Virus record (IMG/VR): IMGVR_UViG_3300037070_001176
Coordinates: 1 to 23,036 of that record
DNA from: a virus
Length of the DNA stretch: 23,036 bases
Direction: 5' to 3' (one strand)
In this document: in pieces, positions 8,622 through 13,912 of the stretch
Numbering within the stretch: position 1 is the stretch's first letter
Layout: each line of letters starts with the position of its first letter
Translations under genes and position numbers: made by a program
Notes under the pieces: generated by a model
Seen by the model: only the letters and a program-made list of their open reading frames with translations
Told to the model about the DNA's origin: nothing
Database searches by the model: none

Positions 8622-9173
8622 TCAGACATCAATAACATCATACTCATTAACATCTTTCATTCTAGGCCGATAAATGTGTAAATGTAATGCCTTAGAACCT
8701 AAGCCATCCTTATCATCTGAATTATTCATTTGATTGGCAATGCCGGCCAAATCTTTAGCCACAGATGATAGGTCTTTTGCTTTTGTAGTATTAGCAATTG
8801 CAGAAGGAAGGACTTTAAGAGCTTGAAGTAAAGTAGATATAGCAGAAGATTCGGCGGTTTCTCTATTTAATTGATTCTGATTCTTAGTAGATTGGACTAC
8901 TTCTTTTAATTCTGGTATAGGTAATTCTCCATGACTAGTACCTATTCCTTTACCATATCTAGTAATAGCAGAATTATCAATACCAAAAGCTTTAGAGACT
9001 TCTTTATTAGTTCCACCAGAATTAACTATAATAGCAGCAACTTTTTTAATTTCTATAGGAACATTAGGAGAACCGCCTCTACCACGCTCAATCTCATGAA
9101 TATGTAATTTATTCACAAGATTCTCAGGAGATGAGACTCTATCTTCTATTTCTTTATCAGAATATAACTTCAT
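8622..9173 (-). CDS. Small-terminase-like helix-turn-helix protein
   Basis: 183 residues. Residues about 40-76 (IKKVAAIIVNSGGTNKEVSK, then AFGIDNSAITRYGKG) form a helix-turn-helix of the kind found in small terminase subunits and related phage DNA-binding proteins. Residues about 85-150 are helical (TAESSAISTLLQALKVLPS), and the end is HLHIYRPRMKDVNEYDVIDV. First place in the late operon, ahead of the large terminase, supports a small terminase that recognises the packaging site. A late-gene regulator is the alternative. The promoter at 9218-9236 lies directly upstream, and the Shine-Dalgarno is weak. Confidence 0.65.
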   Translation of the reverse strand: MKLYSDKEIEDRVSSPENLVNKLHIHEIERGRGGSPNVPIEIKKVAAIIVNSGGTNKEVSKAFGIDNSAITRYGKGIGTSHGELPIPELKEVVQSTKNQNQLNRETAESSAISTLLQALKVLPSAIANTTKAKDLSSVAKDLAGIANQMNNSDDKDGLGSKALHLHIYRPRMKDVNEYDVIDV

Positions 9174-9210
9174 GATCTTATTATCCGCATGTCCACTTCA
9201 ACCGGCGCTC

Positions 9211-9236
9211 TACATCTATTATAACATGATTGTCAA
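9211..9236 (-). promoter_or_regulatory. Late-operon promoter with extended -10
   Basis: Read on the minus strand, TGTTATAAT (9218-9226) is a perfect extended -10 element (TGn plus TATAAT). A TTGACA lies at 9231-9236, but only 7 bases away, too close to act as the usual -35 box. Extended -10 promoters can work without a -35. Transcription would begin near 9211, about 40 bases before the first late ATG. The close TTGACA could be a binding site for a regulator or a remnant. Confidence 0.55.
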
Positions 9237-9566
9237 GGGCCTATGTAAGTCATTGCAAATAAAGCACTTAGCGCGCCCTACATCAACCAAAGCACTAAAA
9301 ATTGAAAATTTTAATATTAAAAATTTATATTTGAAGTATTGAAAATATGGAACCTTAGTATTGTAGCTTAATATAGGACCCTATTCATATATAAGTAGTG
9401 AAGTCGTGAGTCATCAAGCAAGCAAAATCCATGCCATTTAGGAGTCCCATATTTTGGGGTATACGGGGGTACTCATACTATATATGGTGGTTGTATGGTC
9501 GTCAATACATGTCTGCTTACTTTTAGTTAGTTAATTACTTGGCATGCTTTGTGTTAGAGAGTAAGT

Positions 9567-9626
9567 GGTATTACCTCTTAGAAGTGGTATGACCAATTGG
9601 TATGACCAATTCAAAGTGGTATTACC
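9567..9626 (+). repeat. Four GGTATKACC operator-like repeats
   Basis: GGTATTACC occurs at 9567 and 9618, and GGTATGACC at 9586 and 9599. Start-to-start spacing is 19, 13 and 19, a symmetric layout. The middle pair is a perfect tandem of GGTATGACCAATT. Each unit is a short inverted repeat (GGTA-T-TACC), and ACCAATTGGT at the join is also a perfect palindrome. The cluster ends 66 bases before the -35 box of the rightward promoter. Such spacing suits a dimeric repressor or activator binding cooperatively. The protein that would bind is not identifiable. Confidence 0.7.
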
Positions 9627-9691
9627 ATTAATAAGGTCCGGCATTGATGCTCTTGACCTTATAATGAATACAAATGTATATAAGATTGTGC

Positions 9692-9719
9692 TTGACAGGA
9701 TGGCCGGGTATGATATGAT
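9692..9719 (+). promoter_or_regulatory. Early promoter P1 (TTGACA, 16 bp, TATGAT)
   Basis: TTGACA at 9692-9697, 16-base spacer, TATGAT at 9714-9719 preceded by TGA (extended -10). The stretch GGGTATGATATGATGT around the -10 is nearly repeated at the promoter at 12241-12270 (GGGTATGATACGATGT). That similarity supports both as real promoters under shared control. It would transcribe the three tiny genes that follow. Confidence 0.75.
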
Positions 9720-9739
9720 GTTAGTGGAGGTATTGAGTT

Positions 9740-9829
9740 ATGGCTTTTCTTTGGTTAATTTCACTGATGGTTGCATTTGCTTTTGGGTTTGCTTTTGCTC
9801 AGGAGTATGATATCATTCGTAGAAAGTAA
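9740..9829 (+). CDS. 29-residue hydrophobic micro-protein
   Basis: ATG at 9740, TAA at 9827-9829. The product MAFLWLISLMVAFAFGFAFA plus a polar tail QEYDIIRRK is a single predicted membrane helix. A perfect GGAGG lies 9 bases before the ATG, and the early promoter ends only 20 bases upstream, so this is probably the first translated gene of the early transcript. Short membrane proteins at this position can act in superinfection exclusion or host membrane effects, but nothing in the sequence shows which. It could also be read as a signal peptide cleaved after AFA. Confidence 0.6.
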   Translation: MAFLWLISLMVAFAFGFAFAQEYDIIRRK

Positions 9830-9834
9830 ACATC

Positions 9835-9993
9835 ATGCACAAAAGCGTAACATCAAACCGTAAGGTCGTATTCCATCATCATCAGTGGATGCGTCTCTTG
9901 ACCTTATCATGCGGTCATAGACAGCTATCTAATCCTAGCTGTATTAGGCCGGTTTTGGTTTCATGTAACAAGTGTGTTAAGAAAGGGCATTAA
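9835..9993 (+). CDS. 52-residue zinc-ribbon-like protein
   Basis: ATG at 9835, TAA at 9991-9993. The sequence has a histidine cluster (FHHHQWMRLLTLSCGH) and then VSCNKCVKKGH. SCGH followed about 20 residues later by CxxC is a frequent layout in tiny phage proteins thought to bind one zinc ion. It starts 5 bases after the micro-protein ends. No Shine-Dalgarno is obvious (AGAAAG upstream). Function unknown. Confidence 0.6.
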   Translation: MHKSVTSNRKVVFHHHQWMRLLTLSCGHRQLSNPSCIRPVLVSCNKCVKKGH

Positions 9994-9995
9994 TC

Positions 9996-10169
9996 ATGTT
10001 TATTGTTTACTCACAGACGCTAGACACGAATAGAGTGTATGATGTTACTCTAGCTAAATCATTCAATGCAGCACAAATTCAAATTAGAGCTAGATTTAAA
10101 GCTAGACCTGATGATTGGCATTCTACTAGACAAATTTTGAAAGTGTCTGATATTGAATGGATTAAGTAG
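9996..10169 (+). CDS. 57-residue hypothetical protein
   Basis: ATG at 9996, TAG at 10167-10169, beginning 2 bases after the previous stop. The product starts MFIVYSQTLDTNRVYDVTLA, is followed by an Ala/Arg-rich helix (AAQIQIRARFKARPDDW), and ends SDIEWIK. It has no known domain. Tight spacing and a clean terminator 8 bases after the stop support a real gene ending a short early unit. Confidence 0.55.
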   Translation: MFIVYSQTLDTNRVYDVTLAKSFNAAQIQIRARFKARPDDWHSTRQILKVSDIEWIK

Positions 10170-10177
10170 ATTTAGAC

Positions 10178-10209
10178 ATGTCCACTTAATGCCAAAAGTG
10201 GACATTTTT
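10178..10209 (+). terminator. Rho-independent terminator
   Basis: A perfect 10-bp stem ATGTCCACTT/AAGTGGACAT (10178-10187 with 10196-10205) and an 8-base loop, with five T at 10205-10209. It closes the first early unit. The stem half ATGTCCACTT also occurs at 9189-9198, in the leader of the late operon. Confidence 0.8.
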
Positions 10210-10231
10210 AAACCTATTGATTGGAGTGTGT

Positions 10232-10411
10232 ATGACTATCAAAATTCAATACATGGACGGCACATATATTGAACTACAGCATGTTAAAACCATTACCTTA
10301 ATCGGTATTGGCCCTATCATGATTGCAGGTTCAATATTTGAAATTACCTGTTTTGGTAATGAGCCAGTCTTACATAAGTCTGTAGCTAATCTTGACATCA
10401 TTGGATGGTAA
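10232..10411 (+). CDS. 59-residue hypothetical protein
   Basis: ATG at 10232 with a TTGGAG Shine-Dalgarno 6-8 bases upstream. A TTG 15 bases earlier is less likely. The product starts MTIKIQYMDGTYIELQHVKT and is rich in beta-branched residues, suggesting a small beta protein. TAA at 10409-10411 is followed one base later by the next ATG. No family is recognised. Confidence 0.6.
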   Translation: MTIKIQYMDGTYIELQHVKTITLIGIGPIMIAGSIFEITCFGNEPVLHKSVANLDIIGW

Positions 10412-10412
10412 A

Positions 10413-10784
10413 ATGCTGACATCCTCACGTAACAGAAACGATTGCGCCATTACTGCTATTAGTAACCTTACTGGCTTATCTTACGAGCAAGTGTGGCAAG
10501 CTAGAGAGGACTGTAAGGTAGTTGCTAAGAACGGCGGCACTATCACTGTCGGCATACATGCAATTTGTATTAAGCTTGGATTTAGGCCAGTCGTAGATAA
10601 TGGCACTAATCCTGCATCTAATATGAATTGTTTGTTTAACTTTTTCTACAGTCCTAAAGGTCTAACTGGTCATATGGTAGCTGTAATAGATGGCGTGTGT
10701 ATTGAATCCAATGGAGTAACGTGGAAGCCAGCTAGTAAGAGATTATGGCGTAAAGCCTGCACTTACCTCTATCCAATAGAATAG
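10413..10784 (+). CDS. Papain-like or C39-like cysteine peptidase fold protein
   Basis: 123 residues from the ATG at 10413. Near the N-terminus NDCAITAISNLTGLSYEQVW places a Cys at the start of a helix, the usual nucleophile position. Later GHMVAVIDGVCIESNG supplies the His-containing strand with a possible Asp partner. The distance between them fits small papain/C39-like domains found in many phages. Whether it is an active protease, an amidase or an inactive relative cannot be told. The gene follows the 59-residue gene by one base with no clear Shine-Dalgarno, so it is probably coupled. An upstream TTG reading at 10392 is unlikely. Confidence 0.65.
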   Translation: MLTSSRNRNDCAITAISNLTGLSYEQVWQAREDCKVVAKNGGTITVGIHAICIKLGFRPVVDNGTNPASNMNCLFNFFYSPKGLTGHMVAVIDGVCIESNGVTWKPASKRLWRKACTYLYPIE

Positions 10785-10792
10785 ATTGTAAC

Positions 10793-10812
10793 CTGTCCAT
10801 TACGGTGGACAG
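10793..10812 (+). terminator. Hairpin CTGTCCA/TGGACAG, weak terminator
   Basis: A perfect 7-bp stem (10793-10799 with 10806-10812) and a 6-base loop, followed by only three T and later TTTT at 10824. It lies between the peptidase-like gene and the strong promoter at 10833. It shares the GTCCA/TGGAC core with the terminator at 10178. It could be a weak terminator or a protein-binding site. Confidence 0.5.
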
Positions 10813-10832
10813 TTTAGAATCTGTTTTAATGT

Positions 10833-10861
10833 TTGACATTAGTTCTAAACCGTGATACACT
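10833..10861 (+). promoter_or_regulatory. Strong sigma70-type promoter P2
   Basis: Consensus TTGACA at 10833-10838, exact 17-base spacer, TACACT at 10856-10861 preceded by TGA (extended -10). It is the best promoter in the window and drives a single gene bounded by hairpins on both sides. Confidence 0.8.
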
Positions 10862-10868
10862 CTCTCTA

Positions 10869-10884
10869 GTCGCAATCAAGCGAC
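10869..10884 (+). promoter_or_regulatory. Hairpin at predicted 5' end of mRNA
   Basis: GTCGC (10869-10873) pairs with GCGAC (10880-10884) across a 6-base loop. The predicted start of transcription from P2 is near 10868, so this hairpin would sit at the very 5' end. Hairpins there are known to protect mRNA from decay. The AAAGGA ribosome site begins about 8 bases further on. Confidence 0.45.
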
Positions 10885-10904
10885 ACTCATTAAAGGAAAA
10901 CGCA

Positions 10905-11573
10905 ATGCTTTCACTTGTTACCGCTCGCGCACGGACGAAAGGTAAGACGCCTAAGGAATTCACGTTTCAGGCAGTAGGCCGCCTGTCACCGCGAAAGGTC
11001 AATGATAAGGATAATAACCCTATCCTTGTAGATGCAGAAGGCAATCAGGTTAAGTATACATTGGTCAAGAAAGACGGTAAGGATGTTCTGCCGTTTGACG
11101 TGAACAGTGATAAGGAACCGATTGCACCGGAAGGAACGCGATTTATTGAAGTGGACGATATCCTCACTACGGATGTTACTGAGAAGTTTGAGGATGTTCT
11201 TGAACTGTTTGGTTCTCTGAGTGAGGATGAGCGCGGCTACAAGAACGTCACTGATGCTGAAGGCAAGGTTACTAAGGTAGCCGTTACTCCGCTTCAGATG
11301 GTCATCAATTCCGCTCTTGATGGCTACAACTACAATAGCCGTAAGAATGCCGCTCCTGTCACTGAGCAGGTTACCGAGGATGAACTGACGCCTATTACTC
11401 TCGCTCTTGTCGCTAAGGGTATCCTTAACGAACAGGATGCTACTACTTGGCGCCGGAACATTACCGGTGGAGCAAAGCTGATGGAGCAGAATCGTCTGGA
11501 ATTCGCTCAGTCTAGCCCGCAGTATAAGCGTCTCATTAAGGCCGGGTGGGCTCCTACTGAAACTGCCGCGTAA
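10905..11573 (+). CDS. 222-residue early protein, likely highly expressed
   Basis: The start at ATG 10905 is chosen because AAAGGAAAA lies 5-13 bases upstream and the region before it is promoter and leader. The product starts MLSLVTARARTKGKTPKEF. A central acidic part follows (EVDDILTTDVTEKFEDVLEL), and the C-terminus reads SSPQYKRLIKAGWAPTETAA. No family is recognised. Its codons (CGC, CTG, GTC, GAG, ACT) and base composition are clearly richer in G+C than the neighbouring genes. With the consensus promoter, 5' hairpin and terminator this suggests strong, separate expression, such as a structural-like or host-interacting early protein. Recent acquisition would also explain the composition. 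The long reading on the opposite strand is a shadow. Confidence 0.8.
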   Translation: MLSLVTARARTKGKTPKEFTFQAVGRLSPRKVNDKDNNPILVDAEGNQVKYTLVKKDGKDVLPFDVNSDKEPIAPEGTRFIEVDDILTTDVTEKFEDVLELFGSLSEDERGYKNVTDAEGKVTKVAVTPLQMVINSALDGYNYNSRKNAAPVTEQVTEDELTPITLALVAKGILNEQDATTWRRNITGGAKLMEQNRLEFAQSSPQYKRLIKAGWAPTETAA

Positions 11574-11602
11574 CTGATTCATATCGTTAATCTAATTCAT
11601 AA

Positions 11603-11641
11603 ATAGCCACTAGGACTAACAATCTTAGTGGCTATCTTTTT
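11603..11641 (+). terminator. Rho-independent terminator after the 222-residue gene
   Basis: ATAGCCACTA (11603-11612) pairs perfectly with TAGTGGCTAT (11626-11635), extendable by a few pairs, and a T-run follows at 11637-11641. It ends the monocistronic unit begun at P2. Confidence 0.85.
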
Positions 11642-12067
11642 GCTTTGAAACGGCATACTTTAGCTATCAATTGGAACTGCATAGTTGAAGTAGGTAACGC
11701 TCAGTTTAGCCGTTAAGGATTAGTCCGTCTTTATCTGTCCAAGTCAACTACGGTCAAGCTAGAGCCATTAACAGGCATCCTTAGACGGTTAGCCGATTCA
11801 CTTTCACTAGAATTCAAGACTAAGCCGGAATTAAGTCAGTTTAATACTAAAGGTTCAATTCAGGAGAATATTAAAAATGGTTGATGCCTTTAACCTGACT
11901 TTAATCTTGATTTAAGCTGACATTATCCTATCCTTTAAACTGGATATGAACGTTAACGGAAACCGCGTGTTTTCAGCACTTTAGCACTAAAGACCCTCTC
12001 TCCCCGACTATGTTAAAGCTTCTGTTTCTGTCGATTCAGGTTTTTGGAGTGTGTCAATGGTTTGACA

Positions 12068-12240
12068 GTGTAGTTTTTTCATACATTAGTATAATAATTA
12101 TATATATAAATAATACATATATAGAAAATATTACATACTAAAAATTACATAGGAAACAAACTACACACAGAGCAAAAATTACACACTGTCCTCCGTAGGC
12201 TACAATTACAATTTTCGTCAGACATGTAAAAACTACACAC
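12068..12240 (+). repeat. Iteron-like AAAAAYTACAYAC repeats beside A/T-rich DNA
   Basis: Forward copies of the core YTACAYA start at 12131, 12145, 12161, 12179 and 12233; the last three read CTACACA, TTACACA, CTACACA after A-runs. One inverted copy (GTGTAGTTTTTT) lies at 12068-12079. The A/T-rich tract TATAATAATTATATATATAA lies between the inverted and forward copies. Repeats beside an easily opened tract are typical where an initiator protein binds a replication origin. No initiator is recognised nearby, so the role is inferred. Confidence 0.6.
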
Positions 12241-12270
12241 TTGACTATAGGGGGGAGGGTATGATACGAT
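12241..12270 (+). promoter_or_regulatory. Early promoter P3 (TTGACT, 18 bp, TACGAT)
   Basis: TTGACT at 12241-12246, 18-base spacer containing a run of six G, TACGAT at 12265-12270 preceded by TGA. GGGTATGATACGATGT matches the -10 region of P1 in all but one base. It begins right after the last iteron-like repeat and probably drives the long rightward operon; transcription across an origin could also prime replication. Confidence 0.65.
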
Positions 12271-12416
12271 GTAAGTGCGTGTATTTTCAGTGGTTAGCGA
12301 CACGGAAACGTCCAGTTTAAAGGGCAGGTTAAAATCAGGTTAAATCAAGATTAATGGTAGGGCATAGGATGGATGCTTTGGATTAGAAGATAGAAATTGA
12401 TATTGGAGGAGAACAT

Positions 12417-12437
12417 ATGACCCGCAAACTATATTAA
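12417..12437 (+). other. Six-codon micro reading frame with strong ribosome site
   Basis: GGAGGAG lies 5 bases before an ATG that opens only MTRKLY before TAA. The ribosome site is better than that of most genes here, yet the frame is tiny. It may be a leader peptide for the transcript from P3, or the remains of a gene start. It lies 80 bases before the 51-residue gene. Confidence 0.35.
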
Positions 12438-12467
12438 TTAGTGAACTAGAATAATAAATCTTGCAAT

Positions 12468-12504
12468 CTATCTATGATTTATATATAATAGGACTCATAG
12501 ATAG
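12468..12504 (+). promoter_or_regulatory. Hairpin just before the ribosome site of the 51-residue gene
   Basis: CTATCTATGA (12468-12477) and TCATAGATAG (12495-12504) form a perfect 10-bp stem with a 17-base A/T-rich loop. The AGAGG ribosome site starts 4 bases after the stem and the ATG follows at 12518. Position suggests RNA processing or control of translation. There is no T-run, so it is not a classic terminator. Confidence 0.55.
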
Positions 12505-12517
12505 GTTAGAGGATTTT

Positions 12518-12673
12518 ATGGTTATGACTAATAAGTGCTACTGGGTAGTTGGTAATGAAAAATTTACTAACTATATTGACGCTGATAAGCGTAGAACAGA
12601 AACAGGTAAGGATTTATTTCTTATCACTACTAAAGAAGATAAGGTATTTATTCCTTATCCAGACAGAAGCTAA
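12518..12673 (+). CDS. 51-residue hypothetical protein
   Basis: ATG at 12518 with AGAGG five bases upstream; a second ATG at 12524 is also possible. The product contains CYWVVGNEKFTNYIDADKRR and ends VFIPYPDRS, a short mixed beta protein with no known family. A TTG reading from 12461 would run through the upstream hairpin and is less likely. It is the first clear gene after promoter P3. Confidence 0.6.
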   Translation: MVMTNKCYWVVGNEKFTNYIDADKRRTETGKDLFLITTKEDKVFIPYPDRS

Positions 12674-12922
12674 AAATCAAAATGGCAAACAAACTAGTAA
12701 CCTGCGAAATTGATACTTTAATGGATTACTTGTGATACGAGATTAGCTAGAGTGTTTCTGATTTATTAATGTGATAAATCAGTAGGTCCATTGAATGGGC
12801 GTAAAAGACTCCGCAGATTGCAACTGTTGAATAAACTAATCAGTTTATAAATTACAAGTAATCCATTAAGTTATCAATTCTAAAGGATAGAAAATGAATA
12901 AGTTAGTAACCTGCGAAACTTG
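12669..12922 (+). repeat. Direct duplication of a gene start around a structured element
   Basis: About 44 bases from 12669 resemble those from 12880. Both hold CTAAA, an ATG, then NKLVTCE codons, with TAGTAACCTGCGAAA identical at 12695-12709 and 12904-12918. The downstream copy is the real start of the 244-residue gene and has AAGGA. The upstream copy has no Shine-Dalgarno and runs into a stop after 17 codons (MANKLVTCEIDTLMDYL). The hairpin element at 12708-12879 lies exactly between the two. Confidence 0.8.
12708..12879 (+). ncRNA. Structured RNA-like element with 29-bp closing stem
   Basis: Bases 12708-12736 pair with 12851-12879 over 29 positions with a single mismatch and two G-U wobbles. 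Inside are three further hairpins: CTGATTTAT/ATAAATCAG (12758-12766 with 12774-12782, perfect), GTCCAT/ATGGGC (12786-12791 with 12795-12800, one wobble), and ATAAACT/AGTTTAT (12831-12837 with 12842-12848, perfect). The closing stem ends 3 bases before AAGGA and 14 before the ATG of the next gene. It may be a cis-acting leader, a processed small RNA or a mobile-like element. No known RNA family is recognised; it lacks the motifs I would expect of a tRNA, hammerhead or group I core. Confidence 0.65.
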
Positions 12923-13628
12923 CCCGGCCCTAATTTTGGATAGCTTGTTAAAGGTTATCCAAACGACTAAAGGACCGATGAAAGTATGTAAGAAATGCTT
13001 TCAGGAGCATGAGTCTGGAACTGTTAAGAATGAGTTAATTACTAATCAAATACCAGAAGTCTTTCCGGAACAGAGAAAGAAGGATGAAGCACCGGAAGTG
13101 AATGCTTTCCTTCAATCTATCTCATACGTATCTAATCCGCAAGAAGTACCCCATCCTAAAGAACCATCTAAGAAGTTTACACAATCTGAATTGTTTGCAG
13201 AGTATCTCAGAGATGAGCAACTAAAAATCTCTGACTTATTTAAAGATGGACATGAGCCATTCATTGCTTATGCACAGCTAGAGGCAAGGATACAGTTGCT
13301 TGAATCAATTGTATTTGAAGCTAAAGTTAGAGCATCAGAAGCTACTAAAGTTAAACGCGAACTAGACGCTAAGTCAGGTAAGAATAGATGGGATAAGGAA
13401 CGTAGAGGAGAGAATAAAGCTAATCTAGTAGACCCTAGAGACGGTCATATGGATAGCCGTAAGGGTAAGGATAAACGGTCTATTCTTACTAAGGTTGAGA
13501 CAGTAGTTAAAGGTATGATGGATATTGGGACGGAGGATGAAGAGATTATAACTATGCTTAGTTCTAGTGGTAAGTTTAAAGGTATTGAAATTCGTAATGC
13601 TATTGAGAAGTTTAAGGTTAGTTCTTAG
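12894..13628 (+). CDS. 244-residue zinc-finger protein, putative DNA/RNA-binding
   Basis: ATG at 12894 with AAGGA 6-10 bases upstream. The N-terminus is a zinc finger (C7, C10, C32, C35; TCETC and VCKKC). A polar linker rich in Pro/Glu follows. A helical part (about 95-160) contains ELFAEYLRDEQLKISDLF and ARIQLLESIVFEAKVRASEA. A basic tract follows (KSGKNRWDKERRGENKAN), and the C-terminal stretch near GTEDEEIITMLSSSGKFKG looks like a small helix-turn-helix. A nucleic-acid-binding regulator is plausible. Its start region is duplicated upstream, which could matter if the protein binds its own mRNA. No named family is recognised. Confidence 0.75.
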   Translation: MNKLVTCETCPALILDSLLKVIQTTKGPMKVCKKCFQEHESGTVKNELITNQIPEVFPEQRKKDEAPEVNAFLQSISYVSNPQEVPHPKEPSKKFTQSELFAEYLRDEQLKISDLFKDGHEPFIAYAQLEARIQLLESIVFEAKVRASEATKVKRELDAKSGKNRWDKERRGENKANLVDPRDGHMDSRKGKDKRSILTKVETVVKGMMDIGTEDEEIITMLSSSGKFKGIEIRNAIEKFKVSS

Positions 13629-13642
13629 ATAGGAGTTAGCTT

Positions 13643-13912
13643 ATGAGTATATTTATTCCTATTATTCCACCTGGTTATATTTTCGTTACTAATCACGGAA
13701 ATATTACTAATGAGCTACAAGCAAATAGTGAAACAGCTAAATTCATTGGAGTGCCAATAGAGGATGTTATCTCATTAGCTAATATGATACCATCAGCTAA
13801 ATTTAGCTCATATTGTTTAGAAAAACATAAATCTATTGTAGATAGAAAAATCGCTAGTATTAAACATTTACTAGCTGAACTATCTAAGTTAGATGATGAT
13901 GATTTTGAATAA
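13643..13912 (+). CDS. 89-residue hypothetical protein
   Basis: ATG at 13643 with AGGAG 7 bases upstream. It begins with a hydrophobic stretch, MSIFIPIIPPGYIFVTNHGN, continues with mixed helices and ends in an acidic LSKLDDDDFE tail. It is not long enough or hydrophobic enough for a secure membrane call. It is followed immediately by a strong hairpin. Function unknown. Confidence 0.65.
   Translation: MSIFIPIIPPGYIFVTNHGNITNELQANSETAKFIGVPIEDVISLANMIPSAKFSSYCLEKHKSIVDRKIASIKHLLAELSKLDDDDFE

Larger units (their letters stand above)
9174..9739. other. Divergent control region between late and early genes
   Basis: About 565 bases without a convincing gene. In order it holds the leader and promoter of the leftward late operon, a GCGCGCCC island at 9271-9278, an A/T-rich tract at about 9297-9350, a G-rich patch near 9455-9470, the GGTATKACC repeats at 9567-9626, and the rightward promoter at 9692-9719. 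AAAGCACT occurs twice (9261 and 9290). The 81-codon reading at 9565-9810 covers repeats and promoter and is not credible as a gene. Confidence 0.7.
11901..12354. repeat. Imperfect 44-bp inverted repeat around the origin-like core
   Basis: The left arm 11901-11944 and right arm 12311-12354 are the same length and face each other. They share TTAATCTTGATTTAA exactly (right arm read on the other strand) and end with a matching CCTTTAAACTGGA. The part between matches with about seven differences. The arms enclose 366 bases of non-coding A/T-rich DNA. Diverged arms with conserved ends suggest two binding or folding sites kept by selection rather than a recent insertion. Confidence 0.75.
11574..12517. 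other. Long non-coding stretch, origin-like region
   Basis: About 940 bases without a convincing gene. It holds the terminator at 11603, an unassigned 260-base part, a 44-base imperfect inverted repeat (11901-11944 and 12311-12354), an A/T-rich core at about 12079-12150, AAAAAYTACAYAC repeats (12068-12240), a promoter at 12241-12270, two micro reading frames with good ribosome sites (11877-11915 and 12417-12437), and a hairpin at 12468-12504. The combination of inverted repeats, iteron-like repeats and an easily melted A/T core resembles a replication origin. Confidence 0.6.

Noticed and set aside
9565-9810. 81-codon reading frame
   Set aside because: It runs through operator repeats and the P1 promoter, and a better supported 29-codon gene with GGAGG lies inside it in another frame.
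10986-11582. 198-codon minus-strand frame opposite the 222-residue gene
   Set aside because: No ribosome site, Arg/Ile/Leu-rich shadow composition, and the plus-strand gene has promoter, ribosome site and terminator.
12062-12095. Promoter TTGACA with TATAAT inside the origin-like region
   Set aside because: The spacing is 22 bases, too long for a standard sigma70 promoter.
12708-12879. Group I intron, hammerhead or retron RNA
   Set aside because: No recognisable group I P7 core, no CUGANGA/GAAA hammerhead core, and no reverse transcriptase in the window. The element also sits outside the intact frame rather than inside it.
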